A stretch of 64,000 bases of DNA. Source: JALORV01 sp963791235 (GTDB lineage Bacteria > Pseudomonadota > Gammaproteobacteria > Burkholderiales > Burkholderiaceae_F). Of this stretch, positions 43,353-52,838 are shown piece after piece. Made by a program: the position numbers and the translations under genes. The stretch spans positions 310,001 through 374,000 of the forward strand of contig CAWBRW010000013.1 in assembly GCA_963791235.1 (NCBI GenBank), in the 5' to 3' direction. Each line of letters starts with the position of its first letter. The stretch's first letter is position 1. Under the pieces are notes generated by a model. It did no database searches. It worked only from the letters and a program-made list of their open reading frames with translations, and was not told the origin of the DNA.

Positions 43353-46300
43353 TCACGCCTTGTCGGCCGGCTGGTGCGCAAGCACCGTGGCGCCGCGGCG
43401 GCGGTTCTTCAGTCGCCGCTCGAAGGCGTCGATGTAGGTGTAGATCACCGGCACGACGACGAGCGTCAGCAGCGTCGAGGTGATGACGCCGCCGATGATC
43501 GCGCGACCCATCGGCGCCTGCTGCTCGGATCCCTCCCCCAGCCCGATCGCCAGGGGCAGCATGCCAAAGATCATCGCCGCGGTCGTCATCAGGATCGGCC
43601 TCAGTCGGACCTGCCCGGCCGCGAGCAAGGCATCGTTGCGGCTCAGGCCGTCACGCTGGCCGCGGTTGGCAAAGTCGACGAGCAGGATCGCGTTCTTGGT
43701 CACGAGCCCCATCAGGAAGACGATGCCGATCATCGAGAAGATGTTGAGCGTCGTATTCGTCAGCAGCAGCGCCAACATCACGCCCACGATCGACAGCGGC
43801 AACGAGACCATGATCGCGACGGGCAGGAAGAAGCTGCCGAACTGCGAGGCCAGCACCAGGTAGATGAAGATCACGGCGAGCAGCAGCGCACCGATGATCG
43901 CCGCGTTCACTTCCTGCTGCTCGCGGATCTGGCCGCCGACATCGAAACGCAGCCCCGCCGGCAACTCGTAGGTCTTCACGAGCGCCTCCACTTCCTGGCC
44001 CGCGTCTCCCGCCGGCCGTCCCTGCACATTCGCAAACAGTGCCACGCGCCGCTGCAGGTCCTGGCGCCGGATGTTTTCCGGATTGAACGTGCGCTCCAGC
44101 GTGGCGATCGCGCGCAGCGGCACGACTTCGGGCGTGCCGTCGGCCAGCTGGCGGCCGGTCGCGATATTGAGGTTCGCGATGTCATCGACGATGGTGCGCT
44201 GGGCCAGCGGCAGCTGCGTGATGACCTCGTAGTTCTGGCCGTCGGGTGCCAGCCAGTAGCCCGAGTTCTCGCCGCCGACCATCGCGCGCAGCGTCGTGCC
44301 GAGCTGCGCATGGGTGATGCCGAACTCGGCCGCCAGCTCAGGCTTGAGCCGCACCGACAGGGCCGGTGTGCCCTCCTTCACGGAGATCTCGACGTCGGTG
44401 ACGCCGCGGATCTGCTGCACCCTGGTCTTGAGGTCGGCAATGACCCGGTTCATCTCCGAATCGTTGTTGCCGAGCAGCGCAACGTAGATCGGCGTGTTCC
44501 AGCCCACCTTCAGGTCCACTCCCGGAATGCTGGCGACGCGCGCGCGGATCGCTTCCTCGAGCTGACGCTGCGACCGGCTGCGCTCGCTACGTGGCAGGAG
44601 CTTCAGTCCGAGGTTCGCGGTATTGCGCGTCCCGTCGGTTCCGATGCCGGTATCCACCGCGTCGATTTCCTTGAACTCCCTGAGTGCCTCTTCGACACGC
44701 TTGACGCGCTCGTTCGCATATTCGAGGCTTGAACCCACCGGCATCGTCAGGCGCACCGACGTAAAGCTCTGGTCGGCCTCAGGCATCATCTCCGTGCCGA
44801 CGATGCCGCCGATCGGAATCGCGGCAAGAAAACTCGCGGTGGCGATGGCGAGCGCGCTCTTGCGATGCGCCAACGCCCAGCGCAGCAGTCGGTCGTAGAT
44901 CGCGTGCACCCGGTCCAGCAGGCGCTCAAAACCGCGCAGCATCGGCCCGACGAAGGGCAGGCCACGCGCACCTTCCGGCGGGTCACGCCACACCGCCGAC
45001 AGCATCGGATCCAGCGTGAAGCTGACGAACAGCGACACCAGCACTGCCGCCGCGACGGTGATGCCGAACGGGTAGAAGAACTTGCCGACGATGCCGCCCA
45101 TGAACGCGATTGGCACGAACACGGCGACGATCGACAGCGTCGTGGCCAGAACCGCCAAGCCGATCTCGTCGGTGCCCTCGCGCGCCGCGGTGTGATGGTC
45201 CTTGCCCATGTGGATGTGGCGGACGATGTTCTCGCGCACGACGATCGCATCGTCGATCAGCAGTCCGATACACAGCGACAGCGCCATCAGCGTCATGTAG
45301 TTGAGCGTGAAGCCGAGCGCGAACAGGACGGTGAAGGTCGCGATCACCGAGATCGGCAGGGTGAGGCCGGTGATCACCGTACTGCGCCACGATCCGAGGA
45401 ACAGGAACACGATGAAGACCGTCAGCAGTGCACCCTCGATGATGGTCGTCTTGACGTTGTTCACGGACTGCTCGACGAAGTCCGACATCGCCCACATGAA
45501 TTTCAGTTCCATGCCGGGCGGCAACTGCTGACGGATGGATTCCGCCGCGTACTTCAACTCGCGCCCGACGTCGACGATGTTGGCGTCCTGCGCCTTGAAC
45601 ACCGACACGCCGATCGCCGGCTGGCCATTCACGCGCGACAACGACTGACGGTCGCGTTCCGCGTCGACGACGGTGGCGACCTGCGACAGCAGGATCGGCA
45701 CGCCACCCTTGCGAGCGACGATGATGCGTTCGAACTGCGCGGGCGACGACAGGCGCCCATCGACGCGGATGATGGATTCCGAGGTGTCGTTATGGATCGT
45801 GCCGACCGGCACGGAGACGTTGGCGGTACGCAGCGCCTGCACGACCTGGTCGACCGACAGACCGAATGCGGTCAGCTTCGCCGGGTCGACACGCACCTGG
45901 ATCTGCCGCGTGACGTTGCCGCCGAGATCGACGCGACCGACGCCTTTCACGCGTTCGAAGCCTTTCTGTACAACCTGTTCGGCCAGCAGCGTCAGTTCGC
46001 GCGGGGTCTTGTCCTTGCCCAGCAACGCGAAGGACGCGACCGGCTGATCGTTTTCGCCGCCGGCGCGCTGCACGACGGGGTCCTTGGCATCGCGCGGGAA
46101 GCCGGCGCGGATCTGCGCCAGCTTGTCGCGCACTTCCTGGATCGCGCGGTCCATGTCCACTTCGTAGCGGAACTCGACCCACGTGAGCGAGCGACCTTCG
46201 TCCGAGCGCGACAGGATGCGCTTGACGCCAGCGACCGTGTTGGCCGCGCTTTCGATCGGCTTGGCGAGGTCATTTTCGACCTGCTCGGGGGATGCCCCCG

Positions 46301-46454
46301 GATAGTTCACCCAGATCTGGACGCCCGGCGGGCTGACATCGGGCATCGGCTCGACGCCGAGCCGCGCATAGGAGAACAGCCCCAGCACCGTCAGGCCGAC
46401 CATCACCATCGTCGCGAACACCGGGTGGCTGATCGAAACCCGTGTCATCCACAT
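43353..46454 (-). CDS. RND efflux transporter, inner-membrane pump (AcrB/MdtB-like)
   Basis: The 1033-residue protein is a full-length hydrophobe/amphiphile-efflux RND pump. It starts MWMTRVSISHPVFATMVMVG and shows the periplasmic porter domains (WVNYPGASPEQVENDLAKPI), the proton-relay Asp pair in CIGLLIDDAIVVRENIVRH (TM4) and the second membrane half with MGLVTKNAILLVDFAN. It uses the proton gradient to expel substrates, which cannot be named. The adaptor gene lies 47 nt upstream on the same strand; no outer-membrane channel gene is nearby, so a TolC-type partner must be encoded elsewhere. Confidence 0.94.
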   Translation of the reverse strand: MWMTRVSISHPVFATMVMVGLTVLGLFSYARLGVEPMPDVSPPGVQIWVNYPGASPEQVENDLAKPIESAANTVAGVKRILSRSDEGRSLTWVEFRYEVDMDRAIQEVRDKLAQIRAGFPRDAKDPVVQRAGGENDQPVASFALLGKDKTPRELTLLAEQVVQKGFERVKGVGRVDLGGNVTRQIQVRVDPAKLTAFGLSVDQVVQALRTANVSVPVGTIHNDTSESIIRVDGRLSSPAQFERIIVARKGGVPILLSQVATVVDAERDRQSLSRVNGQPAIGVSVFKAQDANIVDVGRELKYAAESIRQQLPPGMELKFMWAMSDFVEQSVNNVKTTIIEGALLTVFIVFLFLGSWRSTVITGLTLPISVIATFTVLFALGFTLNYMTLMALSLCIGLLIDDAIVVRENIVRHIHMGKDHHTAAREGTDEIGLAVLATTLSIVAVFVPIAFMGGIVGKFFYPFGITVAAAVLVSLFVSFTLDPMLSAVWRDPPEGARGLPFVGPMLRGFERLLDRVHAIYDRLLRWALAHRKSALAIATASFLAAIPIGGIVGTEMMPEADQSFTSVRLTMPVGSSLEYANERVKRVEEALREFKEIDAVDTGIGTDGTRNTANLGLKLLPRSERSRSQRQLEEAIRARVASIPGVDLKVGWNTPIYVALLGNNDSEMNRVIADLKTRVQQIRGVTDVEISVKEGTPALSVRLKPELAAEFGITHAQLGTTLRAMVGGENSGYWLAPDGQNYEVITQLPLAQRTIVDDIANLNIATGRQLADGTPEVVPLRAIATLERTFNPENIRRQDLQRRVALFANVQGRPAGDAGQEVEALVKTYELPAGLRFDVGGQIREQQEVNAAIIGALLLAVIFIYLVLASQFGSFFLPVAIMVSLPLSIVGVMLALLLTNTTLNIFSMIGIVFLMGLVTKNAILLVDFANRGQRDGLSRNDALLAAGQVRLRPILMTTAAMIFGMLPLAIGLGEGSEQQAPMGRAIIGGVITSTLLTLVVVPVIYTYIDAFERRLKNRRRGATVLAHQPADKA

Positions 46455-46501
46455 GAGAGCAATCCTCCTCGTGATGCGCCGCTACGCGGCGATCGCGCGG
46501 T

Positions 46502-47680
46502 TCAGTTTGGCGTGGTGGACTTGCCGTCCGGCGTGCGCCGATCAGCGAGCTTGGCCTCGCCGGGCACACCGACGACTTTCGCCGCAAGGCCGTCCTTGAG
46601 GTTGTCGAACTTCGTCGCGAGCACGACGTCCGCCGGCGACAGTCCCGACGTGATTTCCACGAGTTGTGCGCGTTCGTCGCGCTTTCCGGTGGCGATGTTC
46701 CGACGCGCCAACTTGCCGTCGGCGATCACCCACACGTAGCTCTGCTGCCCATCCGAGCGCACAGCGGACATCGGCAGCGATGGCGCCTCGGATTCCGGCA
46801 TCGTGGTCAGCATGACCTTCGCGAACATGCCGGCCTTGAGGAGCGTCTCCTCGTTCGGCAGCGAGACATAAATGTTGACGGTGCGCGTACCCGCCTCCGT
46901 GCTCGGATTGATGCGCTCGACCCGGCCGGCAAACGAGCGTCTGTGTATGCCTTCGATGTCGACCTGCGCGGTCATGCCCTTGCGGATCTGTGGCACGTCG
47001 GACACCGGAACCTGGGCCTGAACCTCCAGCTCCGCCAGGTCGACGATCGCCATCAGCGGCGCATCGAAGGCGAGCTTTTCGCCAGGCTGTACGTGGCGCT
47101 TGGCAACGATGCCCACTATTGGCGCGCGAACGACCGAGTCGTTCATCTGGATCTGCGTCTGCTCGAGTTGCGCCTTCGCCGCGGCGACCGCGGCGAGCTG
47201 CGCCTGGTACGCCGAATCCGCCGTGTCGAAGGCGTTCTGCGAAATGAAGTTCTGCTTCACCAGCTGCGCGTTGGCGAGGCGCGTCCGCTCGGTCGTGGCC
47301 AGCTGCGCACGCGAGGATTCGTAGGTGGCGGTGCGCTCCGCCAGCTGGGCACGCAGTTGCGCGGTGTCGAACTCCGCCACGATCTGGCCGGCGCTGACGC
47401 GATCACCCTCGCGCACCAGCACGCGCTTCACTTCGGCGGACAGCTTTGAGCGCACCGTCGCCTGGGACACCGCCAGTACGCTGCCAGGCACGCTGAGCTC
47501 GACCGACAGCCGCTTTGGCTGCACGGTCACGACGTCCGCGCGGGCAAACTCCAACGGCGGCCGCTCGTCCTTCTGGGCCTGCGGCTTGGACTGCCGCGAC
47601 GCGATGACCGCGCCTCCGCCCCCGGCGATGGCCAGCACCACCAGCCCCGCCAGCCAGCCGATCTTTGTGCGTCGTTTCAT
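46502..47680 (-). CDS. RND efflux periplasmic adaptor subunit
   Basis: This 392-residue membrane-fusion protein has an N-terminal anchor (IGWLAGLVVLAIAGGGGAVIA) without a lipobox Cys, then the lipoyl-like halves (SVPGSVLAVSQATVRSKLSA and VVRAPIVGIVAKRHVQPGEK), a helical hairpin (about 105-170) and beta-barrel and membrane-proximal domains. It links the pump to an outer-membrane channel. The pump gene follows after 47 nt, so they form an operon. The 226-bp spacer to ntrC shows no regulator gene. Confidence 0.92.
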   Translation of the reverse strand: MKRRTKIGWLAGLVVLAIAGGGGAVIASRQSKPQAQKDERPPLEFARADVVTVQPKRLSVELSVPGSVLAVSQATVRSKLSAEVKRVLVREGDRVSAGQIVAEFDTAQLRAQLAERTATYESSRAQLATTERTRLANAQLVKQNFISQNAFDTADSAYQAQLAAVAAAKAQLEQTQIQMNDSVVRAPIVGIVAKRHVQPGEKLAFDAPLMAIVDLAELEVQAQVPVSDVPQIRKGMTAQVDIEGIHRRSFAGRVERINPSTEAGTRTVNIYVSLPNEETLLKAGMFAKVMLTTMPESEAPSLPMSAVRSDGQQSYVWVIADGKLARRNIATGKRDERAQLVEITSGLSPADVVLATKFDNLKDGLAAKVVGVPGEAKLADRRTPDGKSTTPN

Positions 47681-47906
47681 GGAACTCCCCGGGCATTGCT
47701 TCGACGCCGGGTTGACGTCGAAAGTTTGCGCGGGTTCGTGACCCGCCGGCCATGCCGTCTACGTGGGGGCGGATTATCCGCGCGCGCTGCCCGGTGTCGC
47801 CAGCAGTGCGACGAAGTGCAGGCGGCCGCGATGAAACGCAGCCGGCGGGGATGGAGTGCCGGGTTTGCGCCGCAAATCCCGGACGGTGACTGCAGCCGCT
47901 ACCGGC

Positions 47907-49352
47907 TCAGTCTTCCAGCTGCAGTTCCTGGATCTTGCGGGTGATCGTGTTACGGCCGACGCCCAGGCGCGTCGCGGCATCGATCCGGCGCCCGTGGGTG
48001 TGCCGCAGCGCGGTGCGTATGACGGCCGCCTCGAAATCCCGGGACAGGCTGTCCATGACCTCGGGGACCCCGGCCTGCAGTCGCCGCTCGACCTCGGCGA
48101 TCAGCGACGCCGTCCAGTCACCGGTCGGCACCGCCATCACCGGCGGCGCCGGAACCGCAGACATCGTGGTCTCGGTCCGGGCCGGAACCGCTGCCGATGT
48201 GTCCTGCCGCATTTCCAGCGGCAGGTCCTCTACCTTGATGACCTGGGCCGGCGCCAGCACGGTCAGCCAGTGGCACAGGTTCTCGAGCTGGCGCACATTG
48301 CCCGGGAACGGTTGCTGGCTGATGAAGCGCAGCGCTTCTTCCGACAACTTCTTCGGCTCGACGCCCAGCTCCTGGGCGCTTTTCACCAGGAAGTGGCGGG
48401 CCAGCAATGGAATGTCTTCGGAGCGTTCGCGCAGCGCGGGCAGCCGCAGGCGGATCACATTGAGGCGGTGGTACAGGTCTTCGCGGAACAGGCCCTGACG
48501 CACCCGCTCCTCCAGGTTCTGGTGCGTGGCCGCTATGACACGCACGTCGGCCTTGATCGGCTGATGCCCGCCAACGCGGTAGTAGAAGCCGTCGGACAGT
48601 ACGCGCAGCAGGCGCGTCTGCAATTCAGCGGGCATGTCGCCGATCTCGTCGAGAAACAGCGTTCCGCCCTCGGCCTGCTCGAAGCGCCCGCGCCGCATCG
48701 CCTGGGCCCCGGTGAACGCGCCACGCTCATGGCCGAACAGCTCGGACTCCATCAGGTCGCGCGGGATCGCCGCCATGTTGAGTGCGATGAACGGCGCCGC
48801 AACCCGCGGGCTGTGCTTGTGCAGCGCCCGGGCAACCACCTCCTTGCCGCTGCCTGATTCGCCGGTCAGCAGGACCGTCACGTTGGACTGGCTGAGCCGC
48901 CCGATCGCGCGGAACACGTCCTGCATCGCCGGCGCCTGGCCGAGGATCTCCGGGACCTCGCCCAGCGCCTCGTCCGCGCTCGATTCGCGCACACTCTCAT
49001 CGACGGCGCGGCGGATCAGCTCGACTGCCTTGTCGACATCGAACGGCTTGGGCAAGTATTCGAAGGCACCGCCCTGGAACGCGGAGACCGCACTCTCAAG
49101 GTCCGAAAACGCCGTCATCACGATGACCGGCAACGCCGGGTGGCGTCGCTTGACCGCGCGCAGCAGCTCGATGCCGCTCATGCCGGGCATGCGGATGTCC
49201 GAGATCAGCACCTGCGGGCTGTCGTGTTCGAGCTCGTCCAGCACATCCTGCGCGACGCCGAAGGCCTTGCAGGGCAGGTTTTCGCGAGCGAGCGCCTTTT
49301 CGAGGACCCAGCGTATCGAGCGATCGTCGTCGACGATCCAGATTGGCTTCAT
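47907..49352 (-). CDS. ntrC: NtrC, nitrogen regulation response regulator NR(I)
   Basis: NtrC activates sigma-54 promoters under nitrogen limitation. The 481 residues contain a receiver (Asp52 in LISDIRMPGMSG), an AAA+ domain with GESGSGKEVVAR, the sigma-54 contact loop ERGAFTGAQ and Walker B GGTLFLDEIG, and a Fis-type HTH at the end (RRIDAATRLGVGRNTITRKI). Its ATG overlaps the ntrB stop by 4 nt. NtrC-type sites are readable upstream of glnA at 52711-52725 and 52782-52798, which fits direct control. Confidence 0.96.
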   Translation of the reverse strand: MKPIWIVDDDRSIRWVLEKALARENLPCKAFGVAQDVLDELEHDSPQVLISDIRMPGMSGIELLRAVKRRHPALPVIVMTAFSDLESAVSAFQGGAFEYLPKPFDVDKAVELIRRAVDESVRESSADEALGEVPEILGQAPAMQDVFRAIGRLSQSNVTVLLTGESGSGKEVVARALHKHSPRVAAPFIALNMAAIPRDLMESELFGHERGAFTGAQAMRRGRFEQAEGGTLFLDEIGDMPAELQTRLLRVLSDGFYYRVGGHQPIKADVRVIAATHQNLEERVRQGLFREDLYHRLNVIRLRLPALRERSEDIPLLARHFLVKSAQELGVEPKKLSEEALRFISQQPFPGNVRQLENLCHWLTVLAPAQVIKVEDLPLEMRQDTSAAVPARTETTMSAVPAPPVMAVPTGDWTASLIAEVERRLQAGVPEVMDSLSRDFEAAVIRTALRHTHGRRIDAATRLGVGRNTITRKIQELQLED

Positions 49353-50434
49353 GGGAGCGGTATCAGGATGCGGAAATCGGTTCGGCCCGGCCGGCTATCG
49401 ACTTCGATGATGCCGTCGTGCTGCTGAACGAAGGTCTGCGCCAGCGTGAGTCCGAGGCCGGTGCCGTCGTCGCGGCCCGAAACCAGCGGAAAGAAAATGC
49501 GGTCCTTGATGTCATTCGGTACGCCTGGCCCGTTGTCGATCACATGCAAGTCCAGTGCCAAGCGATGTCGGCTGCGCGCGATCGTCACCTGCCGTGCCAC
49601 ACGCGTGCGCAGCGTGATGACCGCATCGCCGGCAGCAATGCGCGATTCCAGCGCTTGCGTGGCATTGCGCACGATGTTGAGCAGCGCCTGGATCAGCTGT
49701 TCACGATCGCCGAGAAAGTCGGGCGCGCTCGCGTCGTAGTCGCGCTCGATCGTCAGTCCGCGCGGGAACTCCGCGAGGATCACCAGCCTCACGCGCTCGC
49801 ACACTTCGTGGATGTTGAGCTCGCCCACCACGCGTGGACTGCGATGCGGCGCCAGCAGCCGATCGACCAGCGCCTGCAGTCGATCCGCCTCGGCGATGAT
49901 CACCCGCGTGTATTCGCGTTGCTCCGGCGACGCCAGTTCGGCGTCCAGCAGCTGCGCAGCGCCCCGCACGCCACCGAGCGGATTCTTGATCTCGTGGGCC
50001 AGGTTGCGCAGCAGCTGCCGGTTCGCTTCGGACAAACCGAGCTGGCGCTCCTCGCGATCGACCTTGAGCTGCTGCTCGATTTCGGAGATTTCAAGCACCA
50101 GCGGAGTGCTTGAACCGTACTGCGCCGTCGCGGTCACTCGTACCGGGACGGGTTCGCGACCCAGGCGCTTGAGTTCAAGTACCTGGCGGCGTTCGCCAAG
50201 AGCATTGTTGCGCGCGTCGGCCACCAGTTCCTGCATCTGCAGGGAGTCGCCGATAACCCGCTCGGCAGACTGTCCGAGCAGGTTCTTGCGCGAAATGCCG
50301 AGCAGCAGTTCGGCAGCCTGGTTCACATGCACGATGCGCGCCGACGCGTCGAGCACGAGGACCGCGGTCGACAGCAGGTCCAGGCCTTCGAACGGACTGC
50401 CGATGGCGGGCTCGATGGGCACGTACGCGCTCAC
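49349..50434 (-). CDS. ntrB: NtrB, nitrogen regulation sensor kinase NR(II)
   Basis: NtrB is a soluble kinase/phosphatase that sets NtrC phosphorylation in response to PII. About 361 residues are encoded: a PAS domain (LLSTAVLVLDASARIVHVNQ), the H-box LRNLAHEIKNPLGGVRGAAQ and an ATPase domain (LLNIVRNATQALE, VIDNGPGVP, GTGLGLTLAQ). No ATG is available; I take the GTG at 50434, with a TTG at 50464 as the alternative. No membrane segment is present, as expected. It is coupled to ntrC by a 4-nt overlap and lies 45 nt after the DUF4124 gene. Confidence 0.95.
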   Translation of the reverse strand: MSAYVPIEPAIGSPFEGLDLLSTAVLVLDASARIVHVNQAAELLLGISRKNLLGQSAERVIGDSLQMQELVADARNNALGERRQVLELKRLGREPVPVRVTATAQYGSSTPLVLEISEIEQQLKVDREERQLGLSEANRQLLRNLAHEIKNPLGGVRGAAQLLDAELASPEQREYTRVIIAEADRLQALVDRLLAPHRSPRVVGELNIHEVCERVRLVILAEFPRGLTIERDYDASAPDFLGDREQLIQALLNIVRNATQALESRIAAGDAVITLRTRVARQVTIARSRHRLALDLHVIDNGPGVPNDIKDRIFFPLVSGRDDGTGLGLTLAQTFVQQHDGIIEVDSRPGRTDFRILIPLP

Positions 50435-50479
50435 CCGGCGACCCCGCGGGCCGCCAGACGGCAATCGGCCTTCCGGTAA

Positions 50480-50992
50480 CTACTGGGTACGCAGCAACGC
50501 GATTTCGCGGCGCAGGGCGCCGACGTTGTTCTCGACTCGCGTGATGTCGTCGCGAAGTCGCTGGACCCGCTCCTGATAGAGCGCGTAGTTGCGCTCGTCA
50601 CCGCGTCGCTCCGGCTCGCCGCTGTTGAACTCGGCACGCAGGCCGCCCAGGCGTTCTTCCTCGGCCCTCAGTTCGTCCTCGAGGATGCGCCGACGGTCGC
50701 TGTCGCGCGTGCGTTGAGTGTCGCGGTCGACGCGTGGAAAGGATGCCGGGGAGACGGTGACCCGTTCCTCCGCCGCGGGCCGGGTGCCCCGGTTCGCAGG
50801 CTGCCGCGAGGCGGGCAGCGACAGAACCGGGCCCACATCGACCCGCTTGCAGCCCTTGCCACTGCCGACGTTCTGGAACGACTTGTTGCCCTGGTCGTCC
50901 ACGCACAGGAAGATGTCCGACGACTGCGCCATGGTTGACCACGGCACCGCGGCACCGGCGCACAGCACGAAGATCGGCAGCAGTCGCTTCAC
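50480..50992 (-). CDS. Exported DUF4124 protein with C-terminal coiled coil
   Basis: The 170-residue protein has a signal peptide (LLPIFVLCAGAAVPWSTMAQ), a DUF4124-type stretch (IFLCVDDQGNKSFQNVGSGK) and a charged helical C-terminus from about residue 110 (RRILEDELRAEEERLGGLRA onwards) likely to form a coiled coil. The GTG at 50992 has GGGGAG 8 nt upstream, which I prefer to the longer frame from 51064. It lies between glnA and ntrB on the same strand; a hairpin after glnA separates it from that gene. Function is unknown. Confidence 0.75.
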   Translation of the reverse strand: MKRLLPIFVLCAGAAVPWSTMAQSSDIFLCVDDQGNKSFQNVGSGKGCKRVDVGPVLSLPASRQPANRGTRPAAEERVTVSPASFPRVDRDTQRTRDSDRRRILEDELRAEEERLGGLRAEFNSGEPERRGDERNYALYQERVQRLRDDITRVENNVGALRREIALLRTQ

Positions 50993-51128
50993 CTGCGCAC
51001 TCCCCACGACACGAACCGGCGGCAGTGTAAGGCAGCCCACCCCGCCGCATAGCACCAACTGCAAGCGGTTCCGGGGTCAGTTCGCGCATTCTGGGGAGGC
51101 CGGGGTCATCTGGGAGGCGGAACTAAAC

Positions 51129-51148
51129 GGGGGCGGTTGCCCGCCCCC
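51129..51148 (-). terminator. Probable terminator after glnA
   Basis: An 8-bp GC-only stem (GGGGGCGG at 51129-51136 with CCGCCCCC at 51141-51148) and a 4-nt loop lie 26 nt past the glnA stop. Read leftwards it is followed by GTTTAGTT, a weak T tract. Confidence 0.65.
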
Positions 51149-51173
51149 TATGGCCTGCAACGGCGCAAGCGCC

Positions 51174-52586
51174 TCAGGACCCGTAGTACATGTCGAATTC
51201 GACCGGATGCGTGGTCATGCGGAAGCGCGTGACCTCCTCCATCTTCAGTGTGATGTAGGCATCGATCATGTCGCTTGCAAACACCCCGCCGCGGGTCAGA
51301 AACTCGCGGTCGCGGTCGAGGTTGTCGAGCGCCTCGTCGAGCGACGCGCATGGATGCGGGATTTTTGCGGCCTCCTCGGGTTCCAGGTCGTACAGGTTCT
51401 TGTCCATCGGCTCGCCCGGATGGATCTTGTTCTGCACACCGTCTAGACCTGCCATCAGCATGGCCGCGAAACCGAGGTACGGATTGCAGGTCGGATCGGG
51501 GAAGCGAATCTCGACGCGCCGGCCCTTGGGGTTACTGACGTACGGAATCCGGCAGGAAGCGGAACGATTGCGCGCCGAGTAAGCAAGGTTGATCGGCGCT
51601 TCGAAGCCCGGCACCAGGCGCTTGTAGGAATTCGTTCCAGGGTTGGTGAACGCATTCAGCGACTTGGCGTGCTTGATGATGCCGCCGATGTAATACAGCG
51701 CGAAATCCGAGAGTCCGGCGTAGCCGTTGCCGGCGAACAGGTTCTGTCCGTCTTTCCAGACCGACTGGTGCACGTGCATGCCTGAGCCGTTGTCACCGAC
51801 CACCGGCTTCGGCATGAAGGTCGCCGTCTTGCCGTAGCTCGCCGCGACGTTCCAGATCGTGTACTTCATGATCTGCAGCCAGTCGGCACGCTTCACCAGC
51901 GTCGAGAACTTGGTGCCGATTTCGCACTGGCCCGGCGCCGCGACTTCGTGGTGATGCACCTCGACCTCGACGCCCTGCTGTTCGAGCAGCAAGCACATCT
52001 CGGAGCGGATGTCCTGCAGCGAATCCGTCGGCGGGACCGGGAAGTAGCCACCCTTGACCGGCGGCCGGTGAGCCAGGTTGCCGGCCTCGTAGTCGATGCC
52101 GGTCGACCACGGCGCCTCCTCCGACTTGATCTTCACCGACGAGCCCGACATGTCGACGTTCCACGTGACGCTGTCGAAGATGAAGAACTCGGGCTCGGGG
52201 CCGAAGTAGGCGGTGTCGCCGAGGCCGGTCGACTTCAAATAGGCCTCGGCCCGCTTCGCAAGCGAGCGCGGGTCGCGGTCGTAGCCCTTGCCGGTCGAGG
52301 GTTCGACGACGTCGCAGGTGATGATTAGCGTGTTCTCCTCGCGGAACGGGTCCATGCGCGCGGTGGCGGGATCCGGCATCAGCAGCATGTCCGATGCTTC
52401 GATGCCCTTCCAGCCGGCGATCGACGAGCCGTCGAACGCATGGCCGTGCTCGAACTTGTCTTCCTCGAATGCCTTGGCCGGCACGGACACGTGCTGCTCT
52501 TTGCCCTTCGTGTCGGTAAAGCGCAGATCAACGAAGAGAGCCTCGTTGTCCGTGATCATCTTCATGACATCTTTGGCCGTGGCCAT
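51174..52586 (-). CDS. glnA: GlnA, glutamine synthetase type I
   Basis: GlnA makes glutamine from glutamate, ammonia and ATP. The 470 residues match the dodecameric bacterial enzyme: FDGSSIAGWKGIEASDM, EPEFFIFDS (metal Glu), the flexible loop NPGTNSYKRLVPGFEAP and the adenylylation region KNLYDLEPEEAAKIP (Tyr near 398). The ATG at 52586 is preceded by GGAGAAGG and gives the usual N-terminus MATAKDVMKMI. Upstream lie a sigma-54 promoter and two NtrC-type sites, so expression is nitrogen-controlled; the Tyr site points to adenylylation control as well. Confidence 0.97.
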   Translation of the reverse strand: MATAKDVMKMITDNEALFVDLRFTDTKGKEQHVSVPAKAFEEDKFEHGHAFDGSSIAGWKGIEASDMLLMPDPATARMDPFREENTLIITCDVVEPSTGKGYDRDPRSLAKRAEAYLKSTGLGDTAYFGPEPEFFIFDSVTWNVDMSGSSVKIKSEEAPWSTGIDYEAGNLAHRPPVKGGYFPVPPTDSLQDIRSEMCLLLEQQGVEVEVHHHEVAAPGQCEIGTKFSTLVKRADWLQIMKYTIWNVAASYGKTATFMPKPVVGDNGSGMHVHQSVWKDGQNLFAGNGYAGLSDFALYYIGGIIKHAKSLNAFTNPGTNSYKRLVPGFEAPINLAYSARNRSASCRIPYVSNPKGRRVEIRFPDPTCNPYLGFAAMLMAGLDGVQNKIHPGEPMDKNLYDLEPEEAAKIPHPCASLDEALDNLDRDREFLTRGGVFASDMIDAYITLKMEEVTRFRMTTHPVEFDMYYGS

Positions 52587-52668
52587 TCTTTCCTTCTCCT
52601 CTTTCGCTCGTGGTTGAAAACGATCCCCGCTCAAGGGCCTGGACCCAGCAGGAACTGGTGCACCGCAA

Positions 52669-52684
52669 CGCAGGAACTATGCCA
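52669..52684 (-). promoter_or_regulatory. Sigma-54 promoter of glnA
   Basis: On the minus strand the sequence is TGGCATAGTTCCTGCG. It matches the -24/-12 consensus (TGGCAC-N5-TTGC) with GG and GC exactly 12 nt apart. The message would start near 52657, about 70 nt before the glnA ATG. Confidence 0.75.
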
Positions 52685-52710
52685 AAGCCCCGACGAAGGG
52701 CTTTGACCCT

Positions 52711-52725
52711 GCACTACCCTTGTGC
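52711..52725 (-). promoter_or_regulatory. NtrC-type binding site (proximal)
   Basis: The inverted half sites GCAC and GTGC with a 7-nt spacer match the NtrC pattern. The centre lies about 60 nt upstream of the predicted glnA start and 72 nt, about seven helical turns, from the distal site. Confidence 0.6.
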
Positions 52726-52781
52726 GACATCGGGTTGCAGTCAGCCTGTTTTTCCGGCGGGCGGCAACCGCCAGATTCATC

Positions 52782-52798
52782 TGCACCACTAGAGTGCA
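52782..52798 (-). promoter_or_regulatory. NtrC-type binding site (distal, near consensus)
   Basis: TGCACTCTAGTGGTGCA on the minus strand matches TGCACC-N5-GGTGCA with one difference. The centre is about 133 nt upstream of the predicted transcription start, a usual enhancer distance. Confidence 0.7.
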
Positions 52799-52838
52799 TT
52801 ATGCGCTCAGAACGCGCACGGCCGCACCGTTTCGATGC

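Noticed and set aside
44865..46739. 624-codon open frame on the plus strand
   Set aside because: It is antisense to the RND pump gene, with low-complexity composition and no motif.
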